From assembly GCA_009809945.1 (NCBI GenBank), contig WTPW01000705.1, positions 214,290 through 278,289 of the forward strand: a stretch of 64,000 nucleotides of DNA, read 5' to 3'. The position numbers and the translations under genes were made by a program. Below, piece after piece: positions 54,450-64,000 of this stretch. Below the pieces are notes generated by a model that was not told the DNA's origin, did not search any database, and saw only the letters and a list, made by a program, of their open reading frames with translations. The stretch is from Gigaspora margarita (lineage: Eukaryota; Glomeromycota; Glomeromycetes; Diversisporales; Gigasporaceae). Numbering within the stretch: the first letter of the stretch is position 1; each line of letters opens with the position of its first letter.

Positions 54450-56285
54450 TTAGAATGTCAACACACTTAGGTGTTAACACATATAGGCAATGTTGTACAT
54501 TTTTGATATCTGAGCATTTTGAAGTGTCTGGCAGATAGTTTGACTTTATTAGACTTTAATAAATCTATTCTAAAAATATATACATATGCCAAAAGTTAAT
54601 TCTGAGAAACTTAAATACTTTAATTAATAATTGTCACAGATGATCATTAAATCAAATGATGGTGAATTCCATATAATCTCCATATCATTAGATTTCCTAA
54701 AATTTCCAAAAATTGTATAAATAATTAATCTAATTGATCTATATTATATAATCAAACAATAAAATGCTATAACTAGAGGTTAATTCAATATTGCCTATAT
54801 GTTGTATAAAATCTCTTTCTTGATATCTATATATAAAAGACCTAACTGTATCAAAAAGGCAACTCTAACTCTAACCCTAAACACAAGGCAAAAATTTTTT
54901 TTTGTTAGGGAGCTTCCAGAAATTAGCTGATTTCTAAGTAGGTAGATAGGTCGGCAGAAGTATCAGATGTAATTCTGGTCAAAATTTCATAATTTTAGCC
55001 AAAGTTGCAAAATTATTTTTGACCAAAATGATCAATTTATTAATAATATTTAATAATTGATAACTTTTGATTTAGTGGACCAAATTTGATAATTTAACTA
55101 CCAAAGTGATCCTCTCAATAGAGGATTCTAGCAAGCACAAAATTATAAAAATCTAATAACAGGATCCTGTAATCAGTATAGATTTGTGTTACTATAAGAG
55201 TTCTTTAATTTATTAAATAATTATCACACATTTATAATAACATAAATTTATTTTAATCTTAGGTTCTTGTGATTGGATTTAACGATTTTAGGCCTTCTGG
55301 AATCCTCTCACTAAGAGGATTATTTTGGTAATTAAGTCATCGAAATGGCCTAGTAAATCAGAAGTTATAAACAATTAAAAATTAATTTTTAATTGTTAAT
55401 AACTTCTGATCTACTAGTCCAATTTCGATGATTTAACTACCAAAATGATCCTCTTAATGAGAGGATTCTAGCAAGCCCAAAATCATTAAAATCCAATTAC
55501 AGGATCCTAAGATCAAAATAAATTTATGTTATTATAAATGTGTTATAATTATTTAATAAATTATAAAACTTTTATATTAACACAACTCTATTCTGATCAC
55601 AGAATCCTATAATTGAATTTTAACAATTTTGAGCTCATAGTATTTTCTCATTGAAAGGATTATTTTGGTAGTTGAATCATCAAATTTGGTCCAGTAGATC
55701 AAAAATTATTTACTTTAAAATATTATATTTAATTTTTAATAATTGTAAGATCTAATTGGCTAAGTAGGGTATCAGATGTGGGTGGGTGGGTAGGCTCATA
55801 GTAAACAAAAATTAGCTAATTTCTAGAAGCTCTCTTAATGGTTTTATAGGTTCTTTTTTGCCTTATGATTAGGGTTAGAGATAGAGTTAGAGAGCCTTTT
55901 TGATATAGTTAGAAGGTCTTGTATATATAGATATCAAGAATGCGATTTATGTAGCATATAAGCATACCAACTAGTTATAGCATTTGATTGTTTTGTTTAT
56001 GTGTATAGATTGATTAAATCAATTGTTTACACGATTTTTGAAAATTTTAGGAAATCTGATGAATACAGAAATCATATAGATTTTACTATTATCCAATTTC
56101 ATGATCATTTGCAACAATAATTAAAGTAGATTAAAGTAGGTTATTTTAATAAAATTTTGATATTAAATTCTGTCTGAATGTTGTACAAGTTGTCTAAGTG
56201 ACAATACTGCATATAGTATTAATATGTATAAGTGTAAGATTAGGTATGTGTATTAACACATTCAAGTGTTAATTTAAAGTAGATT
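54450..56285. mobile_element. Large imperfect palindrome split by a Harbinger-type element
   Basis: The arms (about 54450-54904 and 55838-56285) are inverse repeats: e.g. TATATATAAAAGACCTAACT, AAAAAGGCAACTCTAACTCT and GGCAAAAA on the left pair with TTTTTTGCC, AGAGTTAGAGAGCCTTTTTG and AGTTAGAAGGTCTTGTATAT on the right. The centre is exactly where 54908-55834 is inserted. Telomere-like ACTCTAACCCTAA lies beside the centre on both sides. Outer boundary uncertain. Confidence 0.75.
54908..55834. mobile_element. Harbinger-type element with four core modules
   Basis: Ends GGGAGCTTCCAGAAATTAGC and (reverse complement) GAGAGCTTCTAGAAATTAGC, flanked by TTA (54905-54907, 55835-55837). Four modules alternate in orientation (about 55065-55190, 55255-55375, 55395-55520, 55595-55705), each containing CCTCTCA-TGAGAGGATTCTA and AAATCCAATYACAGGATCCT. 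No ORF. Confidence 0.88.
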
Positions 56286-56298
56286 GTGTAAGCCTACC

Positions 56299-57541
56299 TA
56301 GTGTTCTGATCTGGGTAAGTATCACCTGAGTCACTCACGGGTAGTAGGTGACCTGGGTTGAATTTTGGTTACCTGGGTGGTTAACCCATGGGTCAACCTG
56401 TGGGTCACTCATAGGTCAACCTGTGGTTAACCCATATAGGTTAGTTATAAGAGGGCATCCATAAGTAACGTTATGCTTGAGGAGGAGTCCTCCAAAATAT
56501 AACGATTTTCCAATATGTTGGGGATCCCCCTAACATAATGCAATTTTTTTAGAAAAATTTGTCTAAAACTTGATTCAATAGTCCAAATTGGATGATTTTG
56601 TTACCATTCTAATCGTCTCGAGGAGAGGATTCGAATGGTACCAAAATCGTTTGATTTGGATTACTGGATCACGTTTTATTAATGAAATACTATTGGTTAT
56701 TATGTTTTCTTATAAAATTACTATAAAATCAATACTATTTCGTTGATAAAACATGATCCAGTGATCTAAATGAAATAATTTGGTACTATTGGATTTGTCT
56801 CATAGAGATGAATCGAATGGTACCAAAATCATCCAAATTGGATCACTGGGTCATAATATATTCAAGTTTTTGTAAAATTATATATATAAACATACAGATT
56901 TTTAAAAATTTTTTTATATTAGAAGAGGGGGTCAAGAGCTACTATGTAGGGGTATATAATATTATTTATAGATGCCCCCTAATAGATAATGTTTTGTTTC
57001 ATATTACTTATTGTTTCTAGTTTTACTTGTATACCTTATATTATTATTTTTATATTTATTCTTGACTGCATTGTTGGTAATACAAGAATTGGTTTTAGGT
57101 TAGATATAATGTAGAAAAGGCAGTGTAAAATATTGGCACATATATAAGTGTTGTAAAAATGTGAATGATTGTTATAGATAAGGAAGTAGTATATTTAAAA
57201 ATAATAGTGGTATTAAAAAAGAGAGAAAGAGAAAAGGGAGAGAGAAGTAAAAATAGCATAAAATATGAGATTTTTTTAAGATTTTTTTTATTTTTTTTCT
57301 ATGCCAATTTTTTTTAATTTGTCTTTTTCTTTTTTTTTTAATCTACTTTTTTTTGAAATTTTACTTTTTTTTTTTTTTTTTTTTTAGAATTAGAATTAGA
57401 CTGTCTACTTGTGGGTAACCCATAGCTAAATTTTTTTTATTACCTAGTATTCATCTGGGTGATTCATAGCAGAATTTTTTTATTATCTAGTATTCATCAA
57501 GGTGACCCAGGTTGGGATTTTCATGATGGGTCAGAACACTA
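56299..57541. mobile_element. hAT-like element with GGTTAACCCATGGGTCA arrays, 8-bp TSD
   Basis: Flanked by AGCCTACC (56291-56298) and AGCCTACT (57542-57549). Ends TAGTGTTCTGATCTGGGT and (reverse complement) TAGTGTTCTGACCCATCATG. The left interior (56310-56440) is an array of GGTCAACCTGTGGGTCACTC and GGTTAACCCAT variants; the right interior (57395-57520) has inverse counterparts (GGGTAACCCATAGC, GGTGACCCAGG). Between them lie a nested Harbinger-type element and plain T-rich DNA. Non-coding. Confidence 0.85.
56451..56979. mobile_element. Harbinger-type element with core modules, nested in hAT-like element
   Basis: Ends GAGGGCATCCATAAGTAACG and (reverse complement) GGGGGCATCTATAAATAATA, flanked by TAA (56448-56450, 56980-56982). 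Two palindromic modules (56560-56690, 56745-56855) read CCAAATTGGATGATTTTGGT, CCATTCGAATCRTCTC and inverse. A 70-codon frame at 56808-57020 runs out of the element and is rejected. Confidence 0.83.
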
Positions 57542-57549
57542 AGCCTACT

Positions 57550-58427
57550 ACAGTAAGGTGGTAACAATAAAACTTAAAAAAACAAATACTACACTTTATA
57601 TATGAGTATATTAATACATCAATGTGTAAGCCTAATATTACTAAAAAAAAAAAGGTAAATTATATGCTATAAAACAGGTAATAAAGTTCTATTGTAAGTT
57701 TAATAAAATTTACATAAAGAAATAAATATACTAAATCTGGAATAACAGGCTTTGAGTGATAAATTCTGCTACAAATTAAGATTTGTAACAATTTGTTATT
57801 TATTTTATTTATTTATGTTCATGCTATGGTAATAAAGTATTATATAAGTTGCTAATAAATTTAATAAATTCAACCTTTCAGAGAGAATTTGCAGAAAAAA
57901 TGGTTTTAGGGTGAAGATTATTTAAATGTTAATATCTTATGATCTAGTAATCTAAATTTAATAATTTTGATATTATTCAATCATCCCAACAGATAATATC
58001 AAAATTATTAAAATTGAATCACTAGATTATGAGATATTTGCAAATGACTATCTTTGGTGCAAAAAATTTAAATTTTTGTAGAGCTGTATTGCAAATTGTT
58101 TTTTTGCAAATATATCTTGATCTAGCAATTAGAATTCAATGATTTTGATATCATTCAAATCATCTCATTGAGTCAAATCAACAGGTACCAAACTCATTAA
58201 ATTCTAATCACTGGATCATGGTAAAGTGGTGAAAACAAAGGTTTAAAAAAATTTTCAGAGCAGATTTACAGAAGAAACAGTTTAAGAGATAAAGTTTACT
58301 TATTTTTAATGAAATAGAACCAAAAATTTAACATTGGTTTAGATAATTTTAATCATGTTTTTGGAAATTTTTTTCTCTGCCTTACTTTGTTCAGCCTCTT
58401 TTAAAGCTAGTCAACTTCATTTTAAAC
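57550..58427. repeat. AT-rich region with two worn core modules
   Basis: 57950-58035 (ATCTAGTAATCTAAATTTAA ... TTAAAATTGAATCACTAGAT) and 58105-58225 (GATCTAGCAATTAGAATTCA ... ATTCTAATCACTGGATCATG) are palindromes with the layout of the core module, with YATCATYYCAN-GA-like centres. No element ends were recognised. No gene. Confidence 0.6.
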
Positions 58428-58435
58428 ATCATACC

Positions 58436-58571
58436 CAGTGTTGGGCTCTAGATCAAAAGTCTGCTCTAATAGACTTATAAACTGAACTACTAGGCTTATA
58501 GGTCCAGTGATCCAATTTATAAGTCTAGTTTTAGTTCAATTTTACTGGACTTATTAGCAAGCCCAACACTG
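58436..58571. mobile_element. 136-bp hAT-like element, 8-bp TSD
   Basis: ATCATACC flanks it perfectly (58428-58435, 58572-58579). Ends CAGTGTTGGGCTCTAGATCA and (reverse complement) CAGTGTTGGGCTTGCTAATA. The interior repeats AGACTTATAAACTGAACTAC / CTAGGCTTATAGGTCCAGTG-like phrases. CAGTGTTGGGC is a typical hAT terminus. Confidence 0.92.
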
Positions 58572-58579
58572 ATCATACC

Positions 58580-59952
58580 ATAATTACAACTGATTTCAAA
58601 ATTCTAGAACAATAGAAAAATTGCAAATAAATGAATTGATAAGTTTTGATGCCTGTTGATGCAGATATTATTTAATTTTGTAGTAACTTAACCATTCAAT
58701 TATTAGTAGATATGGATGTACTATTACTTATTATACTTAATATTACATCCAATTTTTATATCGTAAGTAAAAAAACTGATACTTCAAAAGCACCTTGATC
58801 GTCAGAATATAAACTCTGGAACTATTCCTTTTATGTTGTACTTGTGAATCATAATAATGAAAAGAAATGCATACATGCAATATAATTTTTGAATGCATTC
58901 CAGCCCAAATAGCACTAGTATTCAAACTTTATTGAATTCTTTAAGGAGATATATAATATTATAGATAGGGTTAAATTACTCTTTTTAATAAGAAGTTTTT
59001 GTTGAAATTGTTGAAATTATTTGATAGTGAAATTGGTAAAATTAGTTTTTTAATATTAAAAATTAATTTAAAATATACAAAAAATTAATTAAAACTAAGT
59101 TAAATCAAATACAATAATTTTTTTAGATTTAATTTATAAATATATTAAAAAATATTAAAATTATTGTTAAAAAAATTGTAAATGAATTCCACCTCCAATT
59201 ATATATAATATACAGTACATCAGTGCAATTGATATATATTGAAGAGATATATAGTATATATTAGCGAATTTGATATACATATATAATTAAAAGAGATATA
59301 TAATATGTCAATGCAATCAATAAATATAGAAGTTTGGCTTAGTTTTGGGTTTCAGGTGAGATTTCAGGTTTCGGATGATGTTTTGGGTTTAGCAAGTTTC
59401 AAGTTTCAGATAAGGTTTCGGAAGTTATAATCCAAAACTCAAAACTTTTGGATTTGGTACAAAAGGTTTTTAGCACCAACTCTGATACCAAGAACTCATA
59501 CAGAAGAGTTCCAAAAATTCCAGATCAGAATTTGTCAGTGTGCATTAGATTAATAATCAGCTGGATCAGAATTAATCAATTTTGCCTCAAGATTATAAAA
59601 AATTTAACTAATACTCACACAATTTGTCACATTCAAAATTTTATCATATGATTTTCATAAATTACACAAATTAATAGATTTATATTTTTGATTTTATTGC
59701 CCAAAACCTTAGTCAAAATATATAACATTTCTTAAAACAAAATTGTTGCTAAAGCTTTGACAAATCCAACAGTATGAAGAATATAAAAAATAAACTTTTT
59801 CTTGTAAAACTTCATGCCTTTGAAAGTAGGCAATTATTTTACCTACTTCTGCTTGATTCTTCTCAGGTTTGTGAACTTTCAACATAAAAAGTGGTTGATT
59901 AGGTGTGCTAAAGCAAGAGCTTTTAGCAAAATGCATTTGTGAAGGGTCAGTG
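58580..59952. other. AT-rich region with a GGTTTC-type repeat
   Basis: 59340-59450 is a degenerate array of GGGTTTCAGGT, AAGTTTCAAGTTTCAG and similar. 59565-59615 shares CAGAATTAATCAATTTTGCC with 20200-20260. No gene was recognised; frames of 60-75 codons have no gene-like support. Confidence 0.5.
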
Positions 59953-60133
59953 AGGACCCCGAAATATACATAGATAGGTCAGATATGAGTTTGCTTATTT
60001 TTGAGGTTTTTTATACAGATCTTTTCTATTTATGGTAATTTTTTGCTTATTTTTGAAGTTTTTTTCTGCAGATCTTTTCTTTTTTAATAACCCTATAATT
60101 AACCTGACCTATCTATGTATATTTCGGGGTCCT
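59953..60133. mobile_element. AGGACCCC MITE, copy B (best preserved)
   Basis: The ends are identical for 30 bp, starting AGGACCCCGAAATATACATA and continuing GATAGGTCAG. The 8-mer GGTCAGTG flanks it perfectly (59945-59952, 60134-60141). The 138-codon frame at 60032-60448 begins inside it and ends inside the next palindrome, so that frame is not a gene. Confidence 0.93.
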
Positions 60134-60343
60134 GGTCAGTGCATTATAAGTGTATTGCAGAAAATTAAGGACATCTATTTTCTAGTAAGAAGATCACCTA
60201 TTAATCCAATAATCTTACATTATTCTTATTTGCAAAAAGGTATTTCTTCAAGCAGTTCTAATATTTTATTGTATATATTTATTAATAAGTTAATCTATTT
60301 ACCCAGGTCTATAGTTGCATTTGCAGTAGCTAGATTGTATGGG

Positions 60344-60570
60344 CTTGATGCTAAAAAAAGAAATGAAATTGACAAAAAAAATCACTCACAAAAACTTAAT
60401 TATCTCATGAACTATCTATTAGAATCACATAATTTTGGCGCCATTTGATTTGACTCAGTGAGACAAATCAAATAGCACCAAAATTATGTGATTCTAATTG
60501 ATAGTTCATGAGATAATTAAGTTTTTGTAAGGGATTTTTTTGTTAATTTCGACCTTTTTTTTAGCACCAA
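60344..60570. repeat. 227-bp near-perfect palindrome
   Basis: Left TTGATGCTAAAAAAAGAAAT, TCATGAACTATCTATTAGAA, TCACATAATTTTGGCGCCAT; right is the reverse complement, joined at GACTCAGTGAGACAAA. The centre has the TCTCA/TGAGA symmetry seen in the core modules. It would form a very stable cruciform. Confidence 0.8.
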
Positions 60571-60830
60571 GTTCATATTTAGTATTATATTTATTTTAAT
60601 TAATTTAAGAGTATTTAAGCTATTCAAGTTTGTTAATACTTTATATTGATTTAGTGGATAAGTATAAAAAATTATTTATATAAGTTATCAAATTTACTTA
60701 CTTGTTTGTTACCTGTTCAATTTTGATCAATTTTTTTTTTAATTCTAACAGAACTAAAATAAAATCTATATCACGTGATCTGCCAATTTTTTGTTAGGGT
60801 ATGAATGATATTGATACTTAGCTAATCTGG

Positions 60831-61668
60831 TGTTACAACCATGGGAGAGTCTTCATATATCAACAACAATTTCAGCTTAGAGTTGTAAACATAAGCTAGA
60901 GGGTTGAAGTGTAAGAGAGGGGCGTATAGTGATTAAATTTTGTTTATTTTTATTTATGGATCAGATTTCTATATTGAGTAGACAATGATGTATGCATGTA
61001 AAGTTTTAAGGGTGATNAATATGAATTGATCATGCACAGAATGATCAGTAAGTAATAGAATTTTGGTATAACAATAGTTTAATTATAGTAACTATGGGTT
61101 TTATGAAGATATCTTACAATTTATTATTTATTTAATAATATTTAATACAATAATGATTTAAGTGTGAGGTATAGATGGTTACATATAAGTATTAAAGTGC
61201 AATGGAAAAAAGAATAATATCCCTTAGGTTTAGGCCACAGATAAGTATTTAGGTTTACTTATATATATGTTTGAGTTTTTATTCTTAGCATTAAATTTAA
61301 AAAAATGAAATTTCTTTCTGTACTGTAAAAAGTTTCTATTAAATTTAATAAAGATAAAAGCAAGGTCTCACCTTTAATATTTAAAAAAAAAAACAAGAAT
61401 AATATCCCTTTATTAATCCAAATAGCCTATTTATATTTTACAAATTTTATTGGTTTGAAACCAAAATCTTGGGTTTTGAACTACTATCAGTGGTCTTGGA
61501 CCATCAGATATGGTTTAGACCACCATATGTGGATCGAGACCAAGATTTATAGTTTAAGACCATTGTACATTCAAAGCCGTCTACTAAAAAAAGTAACTAC
61601 ATATTATTTAAAATTTTATGCTAAAAAAATTATACTACCACTATGAAATTACCTGAACTCGCATAACA
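60831..61668 (-). repeat. 3' LTR of the Ty3/gypsy element
   Basis: Read on the minus strand it starts TGTTATGCGAGTTCAGG directly after the purine-rich tract and ends ATGGTTGTAACA, so both ends show TGTTA/TAACA symmetry. It includes 185 bp from the LINE insertion (fragment plus extra TSD). Without the other LTR the ends are inferred from symmetry and the purine tract. Confidence 0.7.
61226..61394 (+). mobile_element. 169-bp LINE 3' fragment, 16-bp TSD (copy 3)
   Basis: AAGAATAATATCCCTT occurs at 61210-61225 and 61395-61410. The insert is the extreme 3' end of the LINE family (TTTAGGCCACAGATAAGT, GAGTTTTTATTCTTAGCA, AATAAAGATAAAAGCAAGGT) and ends in an 11-base A run. It is a strongly 5'-truncated insertion within the Ty3/gypsy LTR. 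Confidence 0.93.
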
Positions 61669-62352
61669 TATTCCCTCTTAAAGGTTGAGCTCCATTGAAA
61701 CCAACATATCTTGAGTTTCTTCGTCCCTCAACCTTCTAATATAACTCTAGAGAAATCTGATTCCCATATTCATTCTAGTACAGTAATAGTAATTAGCTGG
61801 ACTTGGTGTATATACCATGCTTCTCAGGTACTCTACAGTAAATATACTCTCTTTGAAATTCTCTATACTAATCCTCCTTTTGAATAAGTAAGTCATTGAT
61901 ATAATTCTTTTTGCACCTTCTTATTCCAGCCATTTTCTGCCATTAAGTCATCTAACTTGTAATATACTTCTAGCACATGAGTGTTCGATTGGATTCAGAG
62001 TTTATAGCCTCTATCTCTTCACAAACATTGTCTAACTTTTCTTTTCATGTTCTACCAATCATTTCTATAGGCATTATAGGTTCTATTTCAGTATTTTGAT
62101 TTAGATCTTGAAGGTGCAGGGCCATATTTTCGTGTATCTGCTAAGCTTTGTTTCCTCTGCTTCTTTCAATGGTTACTTCGAGTACCTGCTCTTCACTCTT
62201 GAAATTACTTGCCTTCTTTTTATTTCTAGTTTTTCGTTCTCACTCAACTTGTTAATGAGTATTTGGAGTATCTTTTTTAATTCTTCAAATCGTGATTCTA
62301 TTTTTTTTTTCATCCTATATTTATATCGAAATTTAATTTTTGCTAGTCATAA

Positions 62353-64000
62353 TTATATCATAGATAATTTTGTCATTCGCGCTATGTATTTTTTCAGTTT
62401 GCTTTCATGAACTACCATTTTTATTACTTTTTCGTTATGGCCTACAGTATGTAACTTATATGTTCCATTACCAATTACATCATGAACCCAATATAGACCT
62501 GTCTACTTATTTTCTAGTTTTCCTTCTAGCTTTTGTTCTAACCTGGCTTTATAACACAGGACCTTTTTACCTATTTCAAAACTTTGTAATGGGAGTTGCT
62601 AATCATGGTGCCATTTCTGTTCTTGCTGCGATTTTTGAATGTTTTTATAGGCCTTGATTCGAGCTTTGAATAAATTATTTACTACTCTTAGTGCTCTAGC
62701 TAGTAATAAAGCATTATAATGCTCATTATTCATATATTTTACTGGGTATGTATCAATTATTAAGTCTACAGACAGGGTAATCTCTCTACCATATACTAAA
62801 TAAAAAGGGTCAAATTTGGTCATATTATATATGGTGGTCCTATACGCAAATAACACTAGATCTACCTACTCATCCCAATTACTGTGATACTAGCTTGTCA
62901 TTTTGCTAGTACCTTACACAAGGTCTGATTGTACCTTTTCGCTAAACCATTGGTCTGGGGTGGTACATTGATGATAGTTTATATTGAATTCCTGCTTTTC
63001 TGCAAACTACCTCCATAACTTTGTTACTAAAATAGGTTCCTTGGTCAGTTAAAATCTTCCAAGGACACCCATGTTGACATATTATGTCTTCTAATAGAAA
63101 AGCTACAATGGAATTAGCAGAACAATCGGAGAGGGCCTGGGCCTTTGCCCACTTTGTGATGTATTCGATAGCAACAAATAAATACCAATGATCCTTTTTC
63201 ATAATCAGTAATGGTCCCACAATGTCTAACCCAATATAGTCAAATAGCTAAGATACTTTTATCATATGTAGAGCCTCCTGTGTCTTTGGTTTTTCTTACT
63301 ATTGATATATATCGCAGCTTTTTATATATGTTTTTATATCCACCACTATTTGGTTCCAATAATACCTTTTCTTAACTTTTTCTATTGTCATATTTTCTGC
63401 CAGGTGACTAGAGTGGGATTCTCATGTATTGCCCATAGTATCAACATTTCTTGCCCCCCTTTCCAATATCCGTAAAGATTAATTAGGGTCTTGTCAGTTT
63501 TATCGATAAAGTACCCCTTCTTGAACTAGGTAGTGTCTTGCCTGTGCTCTTAACTTTTGAATTTGTCCTTTCATGAGACCTTTTGGGGTTTCCAAGTCTA
63601 TTAAATATTGGAGTAGCTTCATATAGTCTTCTCTTTCCATTTAAAATTGTAATCACCTTATATATATATATTATTTTTTTATGAATGCCAGGATACTGTT
63701 ATCTGGGCTGGATTATCAGATTTTTAGAATGCCTAAAGAAAAATTTTTTGTTTGTTATATATGCTAATGGTATTTCATGTATCTCTTTCTCACACATAGT
63801 TATCGTAGCCGTTTTAGTTTTGCTACGTCCAGCTTTTTTTTATGTATATATTATTATTATCTATTTTAGCAGAACCTACTTGAGTCTTGTGTCCTATCCT
63901 CCTTCGATTTCATACACGAAAGACCAACAATATTGCCTAGTTGTCTTTCAGATTTGTACTTGACCACAAAGTTATATCCTTGTAGGGTCATAATATACTA
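62353..64000 (-). pseudogene. Ty3/gypsy pol fragment: RNase H end and integrase
   Basis: Near 63985-63890: LQGYNFVVKYKSERQ, the end of RNase H. From ~63640: linker, then the zinc-binding region HSSHLAENMTIEKVKKRYYW...SCDIYQ, where the second Cys is replaced by Tyr. Core: GLDIVGPL and ILTDQGTYFSN hold the first two catalytic aspartates. A one-base deletion near 62950 shifts frame, and the position of the catalytic Glu reads Lys. 62599-62856 holds FAYRTTIYNMTKFDPFYLVY and GREITL, typical of the C-terminal half, and the last part (FEIGKKVLCYKARLE...GNGTYKL) is the GPY/F-like tail. At least eight stops. It would integrate element DNA if intact. Confidence 0.93.

Larger units (their letters stand above)
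60831..64000 (-). mobile_element. Ty3/gypsy LTR retrotransposon, 3' half, degenerate
   Basis: Minus strand from the window edge: end of RNase H, linker, integrase (to 62353), a 0.7-kb region without recognised function (61669-62352, with a coiled-coil-like KKKIESRFEELKKILQILIN near 62300), a purine-rich AAGAGGGAATA, then the 3' LTR. In element order (RNase H before integrase) it is Ty3/gypsy type. Many stops make it inactive. The 5' LTR, gag and most of pol are outside the window. Confidence 0.9.

Noticed and set aside
60032..60448. 138-codon plus frame as a gene
   Set aside because: It starts inside MITE copy B and ends inside the 60344-60570 palindrome, so it is assembled from two unrelated repeats.

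Overview
The window looks like repeat-dense, gene-poor nuclear DNA from an AT-rich eukaryote. It is most like an arbuscular-mycorrhizal (Glomeromycotina-type) fungus. Three features suggest this: the very low GC content, LINEs that encode reverse transcriptase plus RNase H, and a Sel1-like repeat protein with a 36-residue period (a family known to be expanded in those fungi). The assignment is inference. No rRNA, tRNA gene, CRISPR array or bacterial operon was seen. Only one short host-type gene candidate was found (minus strand, 43807-44007, with a TATA box).

Nearly everything else is transposable elements, many nested, and many dated by target-site duplications (TSDs) that can be read directly.

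1-6.2 kb: two LINE copies (the second, 2894-6214, has a perfect 16-bp TSD), a 1-kb retroposon with a tRNA-like head, and two TA-flanked MITEs.

6.3-10.9 kb: nested PIF/Harbinger-type foldbacks and a 1.9-kb inverted-repeat element.

11.3-17.5 kb: tRNA-headed retroposons. One is split by a Mutator-like element. The other is split by a gag-only LTR retrotransposon (14131-16733) whose reading frame joins a CCHC zinc knuckle to a degenerate Sel1-like repeat array.

18-31 kb: a 1.16-kb retrocopy with a 14-bp TSD, a 1.6-kb hAT-like element filled with degenerate GAACCT repeats, and a large satellite whose ~260-bp monomers alternate as dimers.

31-40.4 kb: hAT-like, mariner-like and Harbinger-like elements, including a 2.46-kb Harbinger-type element that swallowed a mariner-type element, a near-perfect 430-bp palindrome, and a GC-rich SINE-like insertion with a 12-bp TSD.

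40.4-48.3 kb: the least repetitive part, holding the small gene candidate and a doubtful kinase relic.

48.3-51.2 kb: a non-coding LTR retrotransposon (LARD-like) that contains a hAT-like insertion.

52.7-60.6 kb: a Mutator-like element filled with ~193-bp hairpin repeats, a large palindrome, two Harbinger-like and two hAT-like elements, and more foldbacks.

60.8-64 kb: the 3' half of a degenerate Ty3/gypsy element on the minus strand (RNase H end, integrase, 3' LTR), with a tiny LINE fragment inserted in its LTR.

Two patterns seem new enough to pursue. First, at least five hAT-like elements share similar termini and 8-bp TSDs, yet each is filled with a different degenerate oligonucleotide array. 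Second, a conserved ~70-100-bp palindromic module, centred on a GTCTCAATGAGAC-like motif, recurs inside several otherwise unrelated Harbinger-type and foldback elements. All TSD and repeat claims were made by reading the sequence by eye. Family names beyond Ty3/gypsy and the LINE are inferred from TSD length and termini.
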